From an uncultured bacterium (GTDB taxonomy: Bacteria > Bacteroidota > Bacteroidia > Chitinophagales > Chitinophagaceae): 64,000 bases of DNA. Below, piece after piece: positions 1-8,560 of the stretch; positions within the stretch are counted from its first letter, which is position 1, and the number at the start of each line of letters is the position of its first letter. The notes below the pieces were generated by a model. The model saw nothing but the letters and a program-made list of their open reading frames with translations. It was not told where the DNA came from and did not search any database. The stretch lies in NCBI GenBank assembly GCA_903826405.1, contig CAIKEH010000030.1:1-64000 (forward strand), read 5' to 3'. Made by a program: the position numbers and the translations under genes.

Positions 1-368
1 AAACACACTATTCAATCGCTAAAAACAACAGACCGCTGAACAGGGTAACGGACAACTACTCCATCAAAGATTCCCTCAAGATTCGGATACCGGAGATCAA
101 TCCATTATTCACGCCTTCTGTTCATGTTTTCTCCAATGTGAAAGGCGATGTGGAGATCGCGTTGCCAGACAACAAGTCAAGGTCATTCAGTCTGAAATTC
201 TATACGGAAGATGGTAAGCCACTTTTCCAGATGAACAAGATCCACGACAATCACCTCACGCTCGACAAATCCAACTTCTTCAGGTCGGGCTGGGTCCAGT
301 TCGAGTTATATGAGGATGGCAAATTGAAAGAGAAGCACAAGGTATACGTGACTAAAGATCAACGTTGA
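1..368 (+). CDS. Unknown protein, 3' end only
   Basis: The frame is open from the first base of the window to a TGA at 366-368, so this is the C-terminal ~121 residues of a longer gene that begins outside. The residues alternate hydrophobic and polar as in beta strands ('SFSLKFYTEDGKPLF', 'GWVQFELYEDGKLKEKHKVYV'), which suggests a beta-sandwich tail of an extracellular or surface protein. I do not recognise the family. Its last 17 nt overlap the 3' end of lipB on the other strand, so the two genes converge. A GTG at 138 lies in frame, but the open frame upstream makes it an unlikely start. Confidence 0.7.
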   Translation, partial: THYSIAKNNRPLNRVTDNYSIKDSLKIRIPEINPLFTPSVHVFSNVKGDVEIALPDNKSRSFSLKFYTEDGKPLFQMNKIHDNHLTLDKSNFFRSGWVQFELYEDGKLKEKHKVYVTKDQR

Positions 369-1080
369 TGACATCAATTCCGAAAACAGCTTCGAATCCG
401 GACAGCATTTTCCCCCTTACTTCATCCATGGGCAATATTCGGCCCAGTTCCCGTTGTAGTGATGTGACTTGTTTGCCGACAATGCCACAAGGTACGATGG
501 CATCGAAATAGGAAAGGTCGGTATTCACATTGAAAGCCAATCCATGCATGGTCATCCATCGACTACATCGTACACCCATGGCACAGATCTTTCTTTCCCT
601 CCCCTTTATAGCAGGGTCCAGCCACACTCCGGTTTCTCCGGGGCTCCTCTCCCCTTTCAGTCCGTATTCCGCCATCACCCTGATCACCACTTCCTCGAGA
701 TTCCTAAGGTATTTGCCGATGTCCGTTCCGAAATATTCCAGATCGAGAATGGGATAAGCCACCAATTGTCCGGGACCATGGAAAGTGATGTCGCCACCCC
801 GGTTGGTATGGAAGAATGATATACCTCTTTCCTTCATGGTCGCTTCATCGAGCAACACATGCTCCATATTTCCGCTTTTGCCTAATGTGAATACAGGAGG
901 ATGCTCACAGAAAAGGAGATGATGAGAGGTGCGTTCGTCAGTTGGATGTCCACCCTCTCGAACCTGGGCCTGCCCAGCGGATTTTATGGAAATGCCCTGT
1001 CGGAGCAGTTCTTCCTGCAAAGACCAAGCCTCACCATATTCGATCAACCCCAGGTCGCGGAAAAGGATCTTCTCTTTCAT
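352..1080 (-). CDS. lipB: Octanoyl-[acyl-carrier-protein]:protein transferase LipB
   Basis: LipB moves the octanoyl group made by fatty acid synthesis from acyl carrier protein onto a lysine of lipoyl-domain proteins (pyruvate and 2-oxoglutarate dehydrogenases, glycine cleavage H protein); LipA then inserts sulfur. The 242-residue length is normal. The family signature RGGDITFHGPGQ lies at residues 94-105, and the catalytic pair is visible as Lys164 (in KICAMG) and Cys198 (in VPCGI). A stretch around residues 33-52 looks like a lineage-specific insert. ATG start at 1080; a TACCTTTG -7 box sits 8 nt upstream. It is divergent from rluD, with about 60 nt shared between them. Confidence 0.96.
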   Translation of the reverse strand: MKEKILFRDLGLIEYGEAWSLQEELLRQGISIKSAGQAQVREGGHPTDERTSHHLLFCEHPPVFTLGKSGNMEHVLLDEATMKERGISFFHTNRGGDITFHGPGQLVAYPILDLEYFGTDIGKYLRNLEEVVIRVMAEYGLKGERSPGETGVWLDPAIKGRERKICAMGVRCSRWMTMHGLAFNVNTDLSYFDAIVPCGIVGKQVTSLQRELGRILPMDEVRGKMLSGFEAVFGIDVINVDL

Positions 1081-1088
1081 GTGAAGTA

Positions 1089-1122
1089 CAAAGGTAATTT
1101 CTTTCGATTGATATTACCTTTG
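1089..1122. promoter_or_regulatory. Divergent lipB/rluD promoter as a 10-bp inverted repeat
   Basis: The arms CAAAGGTAAT (1089-1098) and ATTACCTTTG (1113-1122) are perfect reverse complements around a 14-nt centre. Each arm, read outwards, contains TACCTTTG, a full match to the Bacteroidota -7 consensus TAnnTTTG: 1096-1089 faces lipB, 1115-1122 faces rluD. No clear -33 TTG box is visible for either. The symmetry could be two back-to-back promoters or also an operator. The plus-strand box makes the GTG at 1124 an impossible start and favours ATG 1142 or 1145 for rluD. Confidence 0.55.
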
Positions 1123-1141
1123 CGTGAAACAGGATGGCACC

Positions 1142-2203
1142 ATGATGGAAAGGGAGGATTTCGATGGACAACTCGAGGATGGCGACGGAACGGAGGAGAT
1201 GTATGAGCGATTGTCCATCACCGTGGATCGGGGCCAGGAACCGTTGAGGATCGACAAGTTCCTCCAGAACCGCATGGAGAATGCCACCAGGAACAAGATA
1301 CAGCAGGCCATCGAACTCGGCCATGTCGTGGTCAATGGACAACGGGTGAAATCGAATTACAAGATTCGACCTGCAGACCATATCATCTTTTACTCTGAAA
1401 GTACAGCGGAAAGTTTTGAGGTGGTTCCCGAAGAACTGGAACTTGATATCCGTTTTGAGGATTCAGATGTCATCATCATCAATAAAAAACCGGGGATGGT
1501 GGTTCATCCAGGTTGTGGAAATTACCGAGGCACGCTGGTCAATGGCATTGCCTGGCATCTCAAGCAGCAACAACCTGATTTGACAGAACATGAATTGCCC
1601 CGTTTCGGACTTGTCCACCGAATCGACAAGAACACCAGCGGACTCCTCCTGGTGGCCAAAACGGAAAAAGCCTCTCTGGATCTGGCCAATCAATTCTTCG
1701 AGCATACAGTGGACCGTAAATACATGGCCCTGGTCTGGGGGGATTTGGAACAGGACGAAGGGACCATTATCGGTCATGTCGGGCGCCACCAGCGATTCCG
1801 CAAGATCATGGATGTATACCCTGATGGAGAGCATGGAAAGGAAGCGGTCACCCATTATTCCGTCCTGGAAAGATTCAAATACGTTACCCTGGTGGAATGC
1901 CGGCTTGAAACCGGAAGAACCCACCAGATCCGGGTCCATATGCAGCATATAGGACATCCCTTGTTCAATGATGACACTTATGGCGGGGATCGAATCGTGA
2001 AAGGGACCATTTTCAGCAAATACAAGAGTTTCGTCGAAAACTGTTTTGCCCTTTGCCCACGGCATGCCCTTCATGCTCAGACATTAGGATTCACCCACCC
2101 CCGTTCACGCGAACGTATCTTTTTCACCAGCGGGATGCCCGATGACATGCAGGCTGTGATCACGAAATGGAGGACTTATGTCAGCAGCAGAAACCTGGAA
2201 TGA
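1142..2203 (+). CDS. rluD: 23S rRNA pseudouridine synthase, RluD family
   Basis: It isomerises uridine to pseudouridine in 23S rRNA (RluD acts on helix 69 in E. coli). An acidic N-terminus is followed by an S4 RNA-binding domain ('LRIDKFLQNRMENATRNKIQ', then 'VVVNGQRVKSNYKIRPADHI'), and then the catalytic domain with HRIDKNTSGLLL, whose Asp is the nucleophile, and the late motif 'RTHQIRVHMQHIGHPL'. I chose the ATG at 1142 (or 1145) over an in-frame GTG at 1124 because a -7 box ends at 1122; an AGGA at 1131-1134 also fits. RluC/RluA specificity cannot be excluded, but the N-terminal S4 and length (353 aa) fit the RluD group usual in this phylum. Confidence 0.9.
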   Translation: MMEREDFDGQLEDGDGTEEMYERLSITVDRGQEPLRIDKFLQNRMENATRNKIQQAIELGHVVVNGQRVKSNYKIRPADHIIFYSESTAESFEVVPEELELDIRFEDSDVIIINKKPGMVVHPGCGNYRGTLVNGIAWHLKQQQPDLTEHELPRFGLVHRIDKNTSGLLLVAKTEKASLDLANQFFEHTVDRKYMALVWGDLEQDEGTIIGHVGRHQRFRKIMDVYPDGEHGKEAVTHYSVLERFKYVTLVECRLETGRTHQIRVHMQHIGHPLFNDDTYGGDRIVKGTIFSKYKSFVENCFALCPRHALHAQTLGFTHPRSRERIFFTSGMPDDMQAVITKWRTYVSSRNLE

Positions 2204-2351
2204 TTAGCCGTGCACAGTGGCGGTTGGAAGCGAAACAGATGACATGCTCAAACGGCCAACTGCACTCTGATTTCAATCATCTTTTGAACTGCGACCCAGC
2301 ATATACATGATTCAGGGGACTTGAATACATTGTACCCGATATAAAGAGCAT

Positions 2352-4832
2352 ATGGAAACGGGACTGAACGAAGGACAGGTACTGGAAAGTCGAAGGCTGC
2401 AGGGAAGCAATGCACTCGATCTTGCAGAGGATCGGGTTTTCCTGCACACACTCAAAGAAGTGGTTACGGATCCCATGTTCCTGCTCCTACTCGCCGCCTG
2501 CATCGTTTACCTGATAGCAGGTCAGTACCGGGAAGGTTCCATTATGGCCATTTCAATATGCATAGTTGCAGGGATTTCCCTTTTTCAGGAATATCGTAGT
2601 CGGAGTGCCGTACATGCGCTGAATAAATTATCAGCTGAAAGAGCAAGGGTGCTCAGATCTGGATCTGAAATTTCGATCCCTGCAGAAGAGATCGTGGTGG
2701 GTGACATACTCCTTTTGGAAGAGGGCAACCTCATCGCAGCCGATGGAACTTTACTTGAAGCCCGTGATTTTTCGGTCAACGAATCCATTCTTACGGGTGA
2801 ATCATTCTCCTCATTCAAATCAACCACTCAGAACAGTGAATGCTACAAGGGAACTCTTGTCACATCAGGAAATGCGCGCGTCAAGGTTTCTACAGTGGGT
2901 GGACAGACGATGTTCGGCAAGATCGGACTTTCCATCCGCGCTATCAACGTGGTGAAAACCCCCTTGCAGGTTCAGATAAGGTCTTTCGTTCAATATATGG
3001 TATGGATCGGTGCCGGAGCATTTGTCCTGGTGGTGGTCATGAACTATCTACGGACCGGCGACCTACTGCATTCTTTCCTTCAAGGACTTACCTTGGCCAT
3101 GAGCATACTTCCGGAAGAGATACCGGTTGCCTTCAGCACTTTTCAGGCACTCGGAGCATTCAGACTACTGAAACACCATATCATCGTCAAACAACCTCAG
3201 TATGTTGAAACATTAGGCGCCGCTACGGTGATCTGTGCAGACAAAACCGGAACGATAACTCAGAACATGATGCAGATTGAATTCCTGTTCGATTGGGAGC
3301 AAAAGACCTCCTTGCCGGTGAGCGAAACAACAGGAAAAAATCTAAGACTCATCGAATACTCCATGTGGAGCAGTGAATCTGAACCTTTTGACCCGATGGA
3401 AAAGGCCCTGCATGAACTTTATGCGAGAACCACTGCCCAAGATCTGCGCAATCAATTTCATCAGATCCATGAATATCCCCTAAGTGGATCGCCACCCAAG
3501 ATGACCCATATTTTTCAGGATGAAAGCGGGCATATCATCATTGCGGCAAAAGGTGCGCCGGAAGCCATCCTGCAGCAATCTAGACTGGAAAAGACGGAGA
3601 GGGGTTTGATCGAAGAACAGGCACTGAACTACGCTCGGAATGGCTACCGTGTATTGGGGGTAGGGATGGGAAAATGGGAAGGGAACAAGTGGCCATCCAA
3701 CCAAGACGATTTTGAATATGAATTCCTCGGACTCATAGCATTTCAGGATCCGCCAAAACAAAATATCAAACAAACCATCCTTCGTTTTGCAGAGGCTGGG
3801 ATCGACGTCAAAATGATCACGGGTGATTTTCCGGAAACAGCTGCGGCCATTGCAGAACAGGTAGGACTTGATCATGAAAATGATATTCTTACAGGAAAAG
3901 ATGTGATCCATCTGGACAAGGCTGAACTCCAGAAACGATGTAAGCATACCAGCATATTCGCTCGGATGTTCCCCGAGGCAAAACTCAAAGTGATCAATGC
4001 ACTTCGGGAGAACGGCGAAGTGGTGGCCATGACCGGCGATGGAGTGAACGACGCTCCTGCCCTCAGGGCAGCACACATCGGCATTGCCATGGGTAAAAAA
4101 GGCAGTGAAGTTGCCAAAAGCGCCGCTTCACTCATCCTCACAGATGACGACCTTACCCATATGATCGATGCCGTTGAATTGGGCAGGAAGATATATGACA
4201 ATCTCAAAAAAGCGATCCGATACATCGTATCCATACACATACCCATCATCCTGATCGTCACCTTGCCCCTACTATTGAAATGGAGATTTGAGAACATCTT
4301 CAATCCCATCCATGTGATCTTCCTCGAACTCATCATGGGGCCGACCTGTTCCATCATATATGAAAATGAACCGATCGAGCCGGGATCCATGCAAAGGCCA
4401 CCCAGGAAAATGAGCAACACCTTCTTGTCATGGAGACAATTATCATCCAGCATCATTCAGGGACTGATGATCACTGTTGGATGCTTAGGCCTGGGTTTTT
4501 ATGGCATGGTTCAAGGCATGGACGAATCCGGGATCAGAACCCTCGTCTTCATGACCCTGCTATTCAGCAATATCTTCCTGACCTTGATCAACAGATCTTT
4601 CTCGAGATCCCTTTTCCAAACATTTACCTATCGTAATTGGATGGTCCCTTTTGCGATGGCGATCACTGCTGCATTGATCATTTGCCTGCTCTCGATACCT
4701 TACTTGCAGGATCTGTTCCTGATCAGGCCGATAGGCCTTGTCAACATAGGCGCCTGCATCATGGCGGCTTTCGTATGCACCTATTGGATGGAGGTGATCA
4801 AGGGGATAAAAATCCGGAGACACCTGCAGTAG
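2352..4832 (+). CDS. P-type cation-transporting ATPase (P2, calcium-ATPase-like)
   Basis: It hydrolyses ATP to move a cation across the inner membrane. At 826 aa it has the full P-type layout: cation-ATPase N-terminal motif (residues 2-18), two helices (~33-75), actuator domain with TGES at 148-151, helix M4 with PEEIP at 254-258, phosphorylation motif DKTGT with Asp297, nucleotide domain with KGAPEAIL, hinge TGDGVND at 561-567, and about six C-terminal helices. PEEIP stands where SERCA has PEGLP, keeping the metal-binding Glu. No N-terminal heavy-metal CxxC domain is present, so copper or cadmium export is unlikely; Ca2+ or another hard cation is my inference. It has its own 148-nt upstream gap and no partner gene. 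Confidence 0.88.
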   Translation: METGLNEGQVLESRRLQGSNALDLAEDRVFLHTLKEVVTDPMFLLLLAACIVYLIAGQYREGSIMAISICIVAGISLFQEYRSRSAVHALNKLSAERARVLRSGSEISIPAEEIVVGDILLLEEGNLIAADGTLLEARDFSVNESILTGESFSSFKSTTQNSECYKGTLVTSGNARVKVSTVGGQTMFGKIGLSIRAINVVKTPLQVQIRSFVQYMVWIGAGAFVLVVVMNYLRTGDLLHSFLQGLTLAMSILPEEIPVAFSTFQALGAFRLLKHHIIVKQPQYVETLGAATVICADKTGTITQNMMQIEFLFDWEQKTSLPVSETTGKNLRLIEYSMWSSESEPFDPMEKALHELYARTTAQDLRNQFHQIHEYPLSGSPPKMTHIFQDESGHIIIAAKGAPEAILQQSRLEKTERGLIEEQALNYARNGYRVLGVGMGKWEGNKWPSNQDDFEYEFLGLIAFQDPPKQNIKQTILRFAEAGIDVKMITGDFPETAAAIAEQVGLDHENDILTGKDVIHLDKAELQKRCKHTSIFARMFPEAKLKVINALRENGEVVAMTGDGVNDAPALRAAHIGIAMGKKGSEVAKSAASLILTDDDLTHMIDAVELGRKIYDNLKKAIRYIVSIHIPIILIVTLPLLLKWRFENIFNPIHVIFLELIMGPTCSIIYENEPIEPGSMQRPPRKMSNTFLSWRQLSSSIIQGLMITVGCLGLGFYGMVQGMDESGIRTLVFMTLLFSNIFLTLINRSFSRSLFQTFTYRNWMVPFAMAITAALIICLLSIPYLQDLFLIRPIGLVNIGACIMAAFVCTYWMEVIKGIKIRRHLQ

Positions 4833-4853
4833 GACTGATCTGAGCTATTTTTA

Positions 4854-5804
4854 TTATTTCGGTTCTTCAAAATCAAATAACGTTGCAGTGAAAACGGCAT
4901 CCTCTTTTTTCCGGAACAGGACACCCCAGTCTCCGGTATAACGAATCAGGTGGGGAACAAGATATTTTCCCCAAGGGGCAAGCTCCACCTCCATCTGCAC
5001 CTGGAAATGATATAGTCCGGCATCATAACTCATTCGATATTGCCTGGAAAGGACCTGGAAACTCGTATAATCAAAACGTGTCTTCATTCCATCGATGACC
5101 ACGTTGTCCCGCTGTGAAGGCTTCAAATCATCCCGGGCCTTCACATCGAAAACGTAGCATGCAGATCCTTGATACTCCTCGATATCTATCGTGAAATCAT
5201 ACAACTCCGAATTGGTCGGATCGAACAGTGCAGCCTTATTACCCATGAGAGGAATACCGGGTATGGGCTGACCCGGGTCAAAAAAAAGCATCTTGAGTTG
5301 TTCCTTGTGTCGATCGAGGCCCTTTTTCCCCCTGAGGCTTCGCTGCATTCCATTCACGATGTTGGTCTCTCCGCAGATGGTATCCCACGCGAAGAAGAGA
5401 CCGGCATACAATTCGGCTGTGTAATAGCGGTAACCCCCGTCATCATCATAAAAATTCCCGTTGATCTGTTCGCTGATCTTTTCGGTTTTCCTGCAACCGT
5501 GTGCAACTTTTTGTGTGGTCCTGCTGTACAGCGAAGCCTTCACCGCATGCGATGGATCGAATATGCGTATGTCGTTGAGGGAAGTGAATCCTAACACCCT
5601 CAGGTTCCTGAATGCCTTGTAGAAACTGGTATCTTTCCTGACGCGGTCGATGAAACCCTGGACATCCATGCCTTTACGGACCACGACATCTGAAAGTGTA
5701 ACCACCTTGCCATCGGCAAGGGAATCCTTGTGTTGGGCCTGAACGGGAAGTATCAGGGAGAAGTGGATGATGAGAAAAGCAAGTATGGTCCCGAAAGGGT
5801 TCAT
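4854..5804 (-). CDS. Secreted protein of unknown function (Bacteroidota)
   Basis: A signal peptide is clear (residues 1-24, hydrophobic core then PVQAQ), so the 316-residue protein is exported. The mature part starts 'DSLADGKVVTLSDVVVRKG', resembling the short linker after a TonB/carboxypeptidase-like plug, and continues with mixed alpha/beta sequence rich in aromatic residues; the second half looks like an outer-membrane or periplasmic beta structure. I do not recognise a named family. Its ATG overlaps the TGA of def by one base (TGATG), so it is translated by coupling to def and is the last gene of ruvX-def-this gene. Confidence 0.75.
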   Translation of the reverse strand: MNPFGTILAFLIIHFSLILPVQAQHKDSLADGKVVTLSDVVVRKGMDVQGFIDRVRKDTSFYKAFRNLRVLGFTSLNDIRIFDPSHAVKASLYSRTTQKVAHGCRKTEKISEQINGNFYDDDGGYRYYTAELYAGLFFAWDTICGETNIVNGMQRSLRGKKGLDRHKEQLKMLFFDPGQPIPGIPLMGNKAALFDPTNSELYDFTIDIEEYQGSACYVFDVKARDDLKPSQRDNVVIDGMKTRFDYTSFQVLSRQYRMSYDAGLYHFQVQMEVELAPWGKYLVPHLIRYTGDWGVLFRKKEDAVFTATLFDFEEPK

Positions 5805-6379
5805 CAGCGAGGGAAGAGCATGCGATAATCCACTTTGATTTTGCCTCTGGAGATGTCGTCGAGCTTTCCCTTGATGAGCTTTCGTTTCAGCAAGGATATG
5901 TGATCGATGAAGAGTTTCCCTTCAATATGGTCGTATTCATGCAGTATGACCCTTGCCGTGATCCCGTTGAATGTTTCGAGTCTTTCCTTGAAATCCAGGT
6001 CAAAGTACCTCAAGGTCACTCCCTCGTGACGGGACACATCCTCGCGAATCTTCGGAATGCTCAGGCAACCTTCGTTGTAAGACCACGGTTGACCAACGAG
6101 CTCTTCGATGTGGGCATTGATGAAGACCTGCCGAATGCCCGGTGCATCCGGATAATCCTCGTCATCCTCGTCACGATTCTCGAAGATCTGGGCGGTATCG
6201 ACCACGAAGAGGCGTATGGGACGGTTGACCTGGGGTGAAGCGAGCCCGACACCATGAGAAGCATACATGGTCTCCCACATATCCTCGACGAGTTTGTCCA
6301 GATGGGGGTAATTCTCATCAATATCTTCTGCCATCGTTCTGAGCACCTGATGACCATATGCAACAATCGGAAGGATCAT
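5804..6379 (-). CDS. def: Peptide deformylase
   Basis: It removes the formyl group from the N-terminal methionine of nascent proteins. All three family motifs are present: GVGLASPQ (residues 43-50, with Ser where most have Ala), EGCLSIP with the metal ligand Cys105, and HEYDH with His147, Glu148 and His151. An acidic insert (residues 67-78, 'ENRDEDDEDYPD') precedes motif 2, as is usual in Bacteroidota. A TAAATTTG -7 box lies 4 nt before the ATG at 6379, so the mRNA may be nearly leaderless; transcripts from ruvX could also read through (84 nt gap). The partner fmt is in this window at 44.5 kb. Confidence 0.96.
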   Translation of the reverse strand: MILPIVAYGHQVLRTMAEDIDENYPHLDKLVEDMWETMYASHGVGLASPQVNRPIRLFVVDTAQIFENRDEDDEDYPDAPGIRQVFINAHIEELVGQPWSYNEGCLSIPKIREDVSRHEGVTLRYFDLDFKERLETFNGITARVILHEYDHIEGKLFIDHISLLKRKLIKGKLDDISRGKIKVDYRMLFPR

Positions 6380-6383
6380 GGAG

Positions 6384-6391
6384 CAAATTTA
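6384..6391 (-). promoter_or_regulatory. def -7 promoter box TAAATTTG
   Basis: Read on the minus strand this is TAAATTTG, a full match to TAnnTTTG. It lies 4 nt before the def ATG, so transcription would start within a base or so of the start codon. No -33 TTG is evident at the usual distance. Confidence 0.45.
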
Positions 6392-6463
6392 AGAAAGTTT
6401 CAAGACCCGAGGTGGAAGTCCAACCGATCGAAAACAAAACAGGAATACCCCATTGGGATCGGA

Positions 6464-6874
6464 TCAATTCCCGGCAAGATATTCCTGAAGCATCATCGCC
6501 GCGGCGATCTGGTCTACCTGTCCTTTTTCGCGCCGCTTTTTCTTTTTCATGCCCATGTCGACCATAGCTCGGGAGGCCATCTTTGAACTCAACCTTTCGT
6601 CGGTGGTGATGATCCTGACGGAGGGGAAATGCTTGGCCAGTTTTTTGAGCAGGTCCCGAACGGGAGCCGTGGCATGAGTATCAGAATTATCCAGATTCCG
6701 GGGATCACCAACGAGGAATGCCTCGACCAGTTCCTTGTCCAGATAGTCCTTTAGAAAGGTCAGGAGATTTGGAGTTTCCACCGTAGTGAGAGCTGATGCG
6801 ATGATCTGCAGGGGGTCGGTAACAGCGATCCCGCAGCGTTTGGCTCCCCAGTCGATACAGATGATACGCGACAT
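6464..6874 (-). CDS. ruvX: Putative pre-16S rRNA nuclease / Holliday junction resolvase-like RuvX (YqgF)
   Basis: A 136-residue RNase H-fold nuclease of the YqgF/RuvX family; in E. coli it trims the 5' end of 16S rRNA, and it was earlier proposed as a Holliday-junction resolvase. The first strand carries the catalytic Asp in 'CIDWGAKRCGIAVTDPL', and 'VGDPRN' and 'TTDERLSS' match the later family motifs, including the second acidic residue; 'DQIAAAMMLQEYL' gives the final conserved Asp. ATG start at 6874. It heads the minus-strand run with def downstream. Confidence 0.92.
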   Translation of the reverse strand: MSRIICIDWGAKRCGIAVTDPLQIIASALTTVETPNLLTFLKDYLDKELVEAFLVGDPRNLDNSDTHATAPVRDLLKKLAKHFPSVRIITTDERLSSKMASRAMVDMGMKKKKRREKGQVDQIAAAMMLQEYLAGN

Positions 6875-6957
6875 GCTTTGTTTTATGAATTACAGACTTT
6901 AAGTACTTTGTTAGGATCGGGCAGCCGAGCAAGGACATTTTATCCGACCTCCCAACA

Positions 6958-7836
6958 TCAGAACATCAGATCGGTGATCACGAATATCGCGAAAACCACT
7001 GATGCTATCCCATTGGCTGTCATGAATGCGAGATTCACCCTGCTGAGGTCATTTGGCTTTACGATGGAATGTTGATAGAATAGCATAACGATGAATCCGG
7101 CCACGCCGATCCAATACCAAATACCAAATCCACCTTGGATTCCAGCGAAGACAACTGAGGCCGCTGCAAGCAGGTGCAAAATTTCTGAAACACGGAGCGC
7201 GTTCCTCTTTCCCATCCGGGCTGGGATGGAATGCAATCTGTTTGCCTTGTCAAATTCCTCATCCTGCAAAGCATAAATGATATCAAAGCCACTCACCCAG
7301 AAGATAACGGTCAAAGAGAACAGGATCGGAAGCAGGTTGAATTTCCCTGTCACAGCAAGATAGGCGCCGATGGGTGCCAGGGACAGTCCCAGCCCCAATA
7401 CGAGGTGGCAAAGAGCGGTGAATCGCTTGGTGAAGCTATAACCCAATACAACGAGTAGGGCAAGGGGAGATAATGCGAAACAAAGCGGATTTATGAACCA
7501 GGAGCAGATCATGAAGAGTACACTGCAGATCACTGTGAACCACAACACGCTGCTGGCCTGGAGGATGCCGGCCGGAATTTCGCGGATAGCGGTTCTTGGG
7601 TTCTTCGCATCAAAATGCCGGTCGAGGTATCTATTGAAAGCCATGGCTGAACTGCGTGCGAAGACCATACAACCGATCACGAGCAGGAAGGTTTTCCAGC
7701 CTGATGTACCTGAATGGGGTTCAAGGTGAGCATCCGTTGCATGAAGTCCCAGTACGAAACCGATCAAGGCGAATGGCATCGCGAAGATGGTATGGGAGAA
7801 TTTGACCAGCGAAAGATATTTCTTCATGTTATTCAT
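6958..7836 (-). CDS. UbiA-family polyprenyltransferase (candidate menaquinone-pathway MqnP)
   Basis: An integral membrane enzyme that attaches an isoprenoid chain to an aromatic acid. The 292-residue protein has about eight to nine hydrophobic segments and both Mg2+-diphosphate motifs: 'NRYLDRHFDAKNPRT' and 'DIIYALQDEEFDKANRLHS'. The start context ('YLSLVKFSHTIFAMPFALIG') is typical of UbiA. Bacteroidota make menaquinone, and many use the futalosine route whose UbiA-like enzyme is MqnP; I think this more likely than true UbiA, but no other mqn gene is in view. It overlaps the upstream rRNA methyltransferase gene by 4 nt (ATGA). Confidence 0.9.
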   Translation of the reverse strand: MNNMKKYLSLVKFSHTIFAMPFALIGFVLGLHATDAHLEPHSGTSGWKTFLLVIGCMVFARSSAMAFNRYLDRHFDAKNPRTAIREIPAGILQASSVLWFTVICSVLFMICSWFINPLCFALSPLALLVVLGYSFTKRFTALCHLVLGLGLSLAPIGAYLAVTGKFNLLPILFSLTVIFWVSGFDIIYALQDEEFDKANRLHSIPARMGKRNALRVSEILHLLAAASVVFAGIQGGFGIWYWIGVAGFIVMLFYQHSIVKPNDLSRVNLAFMTANGIASVVFAIFVITDLMF

Positions 7837-8378
7837 CTTGAAGGAACATTATTCATTTGGGATCTCACCAATTCCCACAACACGATGCCCGCTGCAACCG
7901 AAACGTTCAATGAATGCTTCATGCCCAATTGTGGTATCTCGATGCAACCTTTGCAGAGACTAAGGACATCAGATTGCACACCCTCCACTTCATTACCGAA
8001 GATGACGGCGATTTTTCTTTCGGAGGCATCTCCGAAAGCCGAAAGCGGAAGGCTGCCTGTTGCTTGTTCCACTGCCCAGGTTTCGTAACCTTCGGCATTC
8101 AAACTTTCCACTGCTTGCAGACAAGACTGCATGTACTCCCATTGTACGGTTTCCGTGGCTCCCAAGGCGGTCTTATGGATATCCCGGTGAGGTGGTTTTG
8201 GCGTGAATCCACAAAGCCATATGCCTTTAGCCAAGAATGCATCTGCAGTTCGGAAGACACTACCCACATTATGCATGCTCCGGACATTATCCAGCACAAT
8301 GATCAATGGGAATTTGTCGGCGGAATGGAATTCGGAGATCGTTTTCCGGTTCAATTCGTCCATGCCTTTCTTCTGCAT
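7833..8378 (-). CDS. SPOUT-class RNA 2'-O-methyltransferase (TrmH/SpoU family)
   Basis: It transfers methyl from SAM to a ribose 2'-hydroxyl in tRNA or rRNA. The three SpoU motifs are visible: 'LDNVRSMHNVGSVFRTADAF', 'IFGNEVEGV' and 'IPQLGMKHSLNVSVAAGI', which together form the trefoil-knot SAM site. There is no separate L30e-like substrate-binding domain, so it resembles the short TrmH/TrmL type; the exact target is unknown. I start it at ATG 8378 rather than a TTG at 8399 because TATCTTTG lies exactly 3 nt before that ATG and would overlap a longer reading frame. It ends overlapping the UbiA gene by 4 nt. Confidence 0.9.
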   Translation of the reverse strand: MQKKGMDELNRKTISEFHSADKFPLIIVLDNVRSMHNVGSVFRTADAFLAKGIWLCGFTPKPPHRDIHKTALGATETVQWEYMQSCLQAVESLNAEGYETWAVEQATGSLPLSAFGDASERKIAVIFGNEVEGVQSDVLSLCKGCIEIPQLGMKHSLNVSVAAGIVLWELVRSQMNNVPSR

Positions 8379-8381
8379 CAG

Positions 8382-8389
8382 CAAAGATA
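8382..8389 (-). promoter_or_regulatory. -7 box TATCTTTG, leaderless start for the SpoU gene
   Basis: Minus-strand TATCTTTG matches TAnnTTTG and ends 3 nt before ATG 8378. If the box is centred at -7, the A of the ATG is +1 and the mRNA has no leader. Confidence 0.5.
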
Positions 8390-8509
8390 ATGAAGCCAAA
8401 AATGATAAATGAATCCCTATACCTTACCCTTTATAGTTAATGGTTATGCACGGAAGGTGTATAATTCTTCACAAACGTCAGACAAACAGATATAATAGAG
8501 GCACTTTCT

Positions 8510-8517
8510 TATTTTTG
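8510..8517 (+). promoter_or_regulatory. mutS -7 box TATTTTTG
   Basis: TATTTTTG matches TAnnTTTG and lies 43 nt before the mutS ATG, leaving a leader of about 40 nt that contains GGGGAGGATAA. No TTG is found 17-23 nt upstream, so the -33 element is weak or absent. Confidence 0.4.
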
Positions 8518-8560
8518 GTGTTTTCAACCCGGATCCGGGGAGGATAACCACCGAGTTCAC

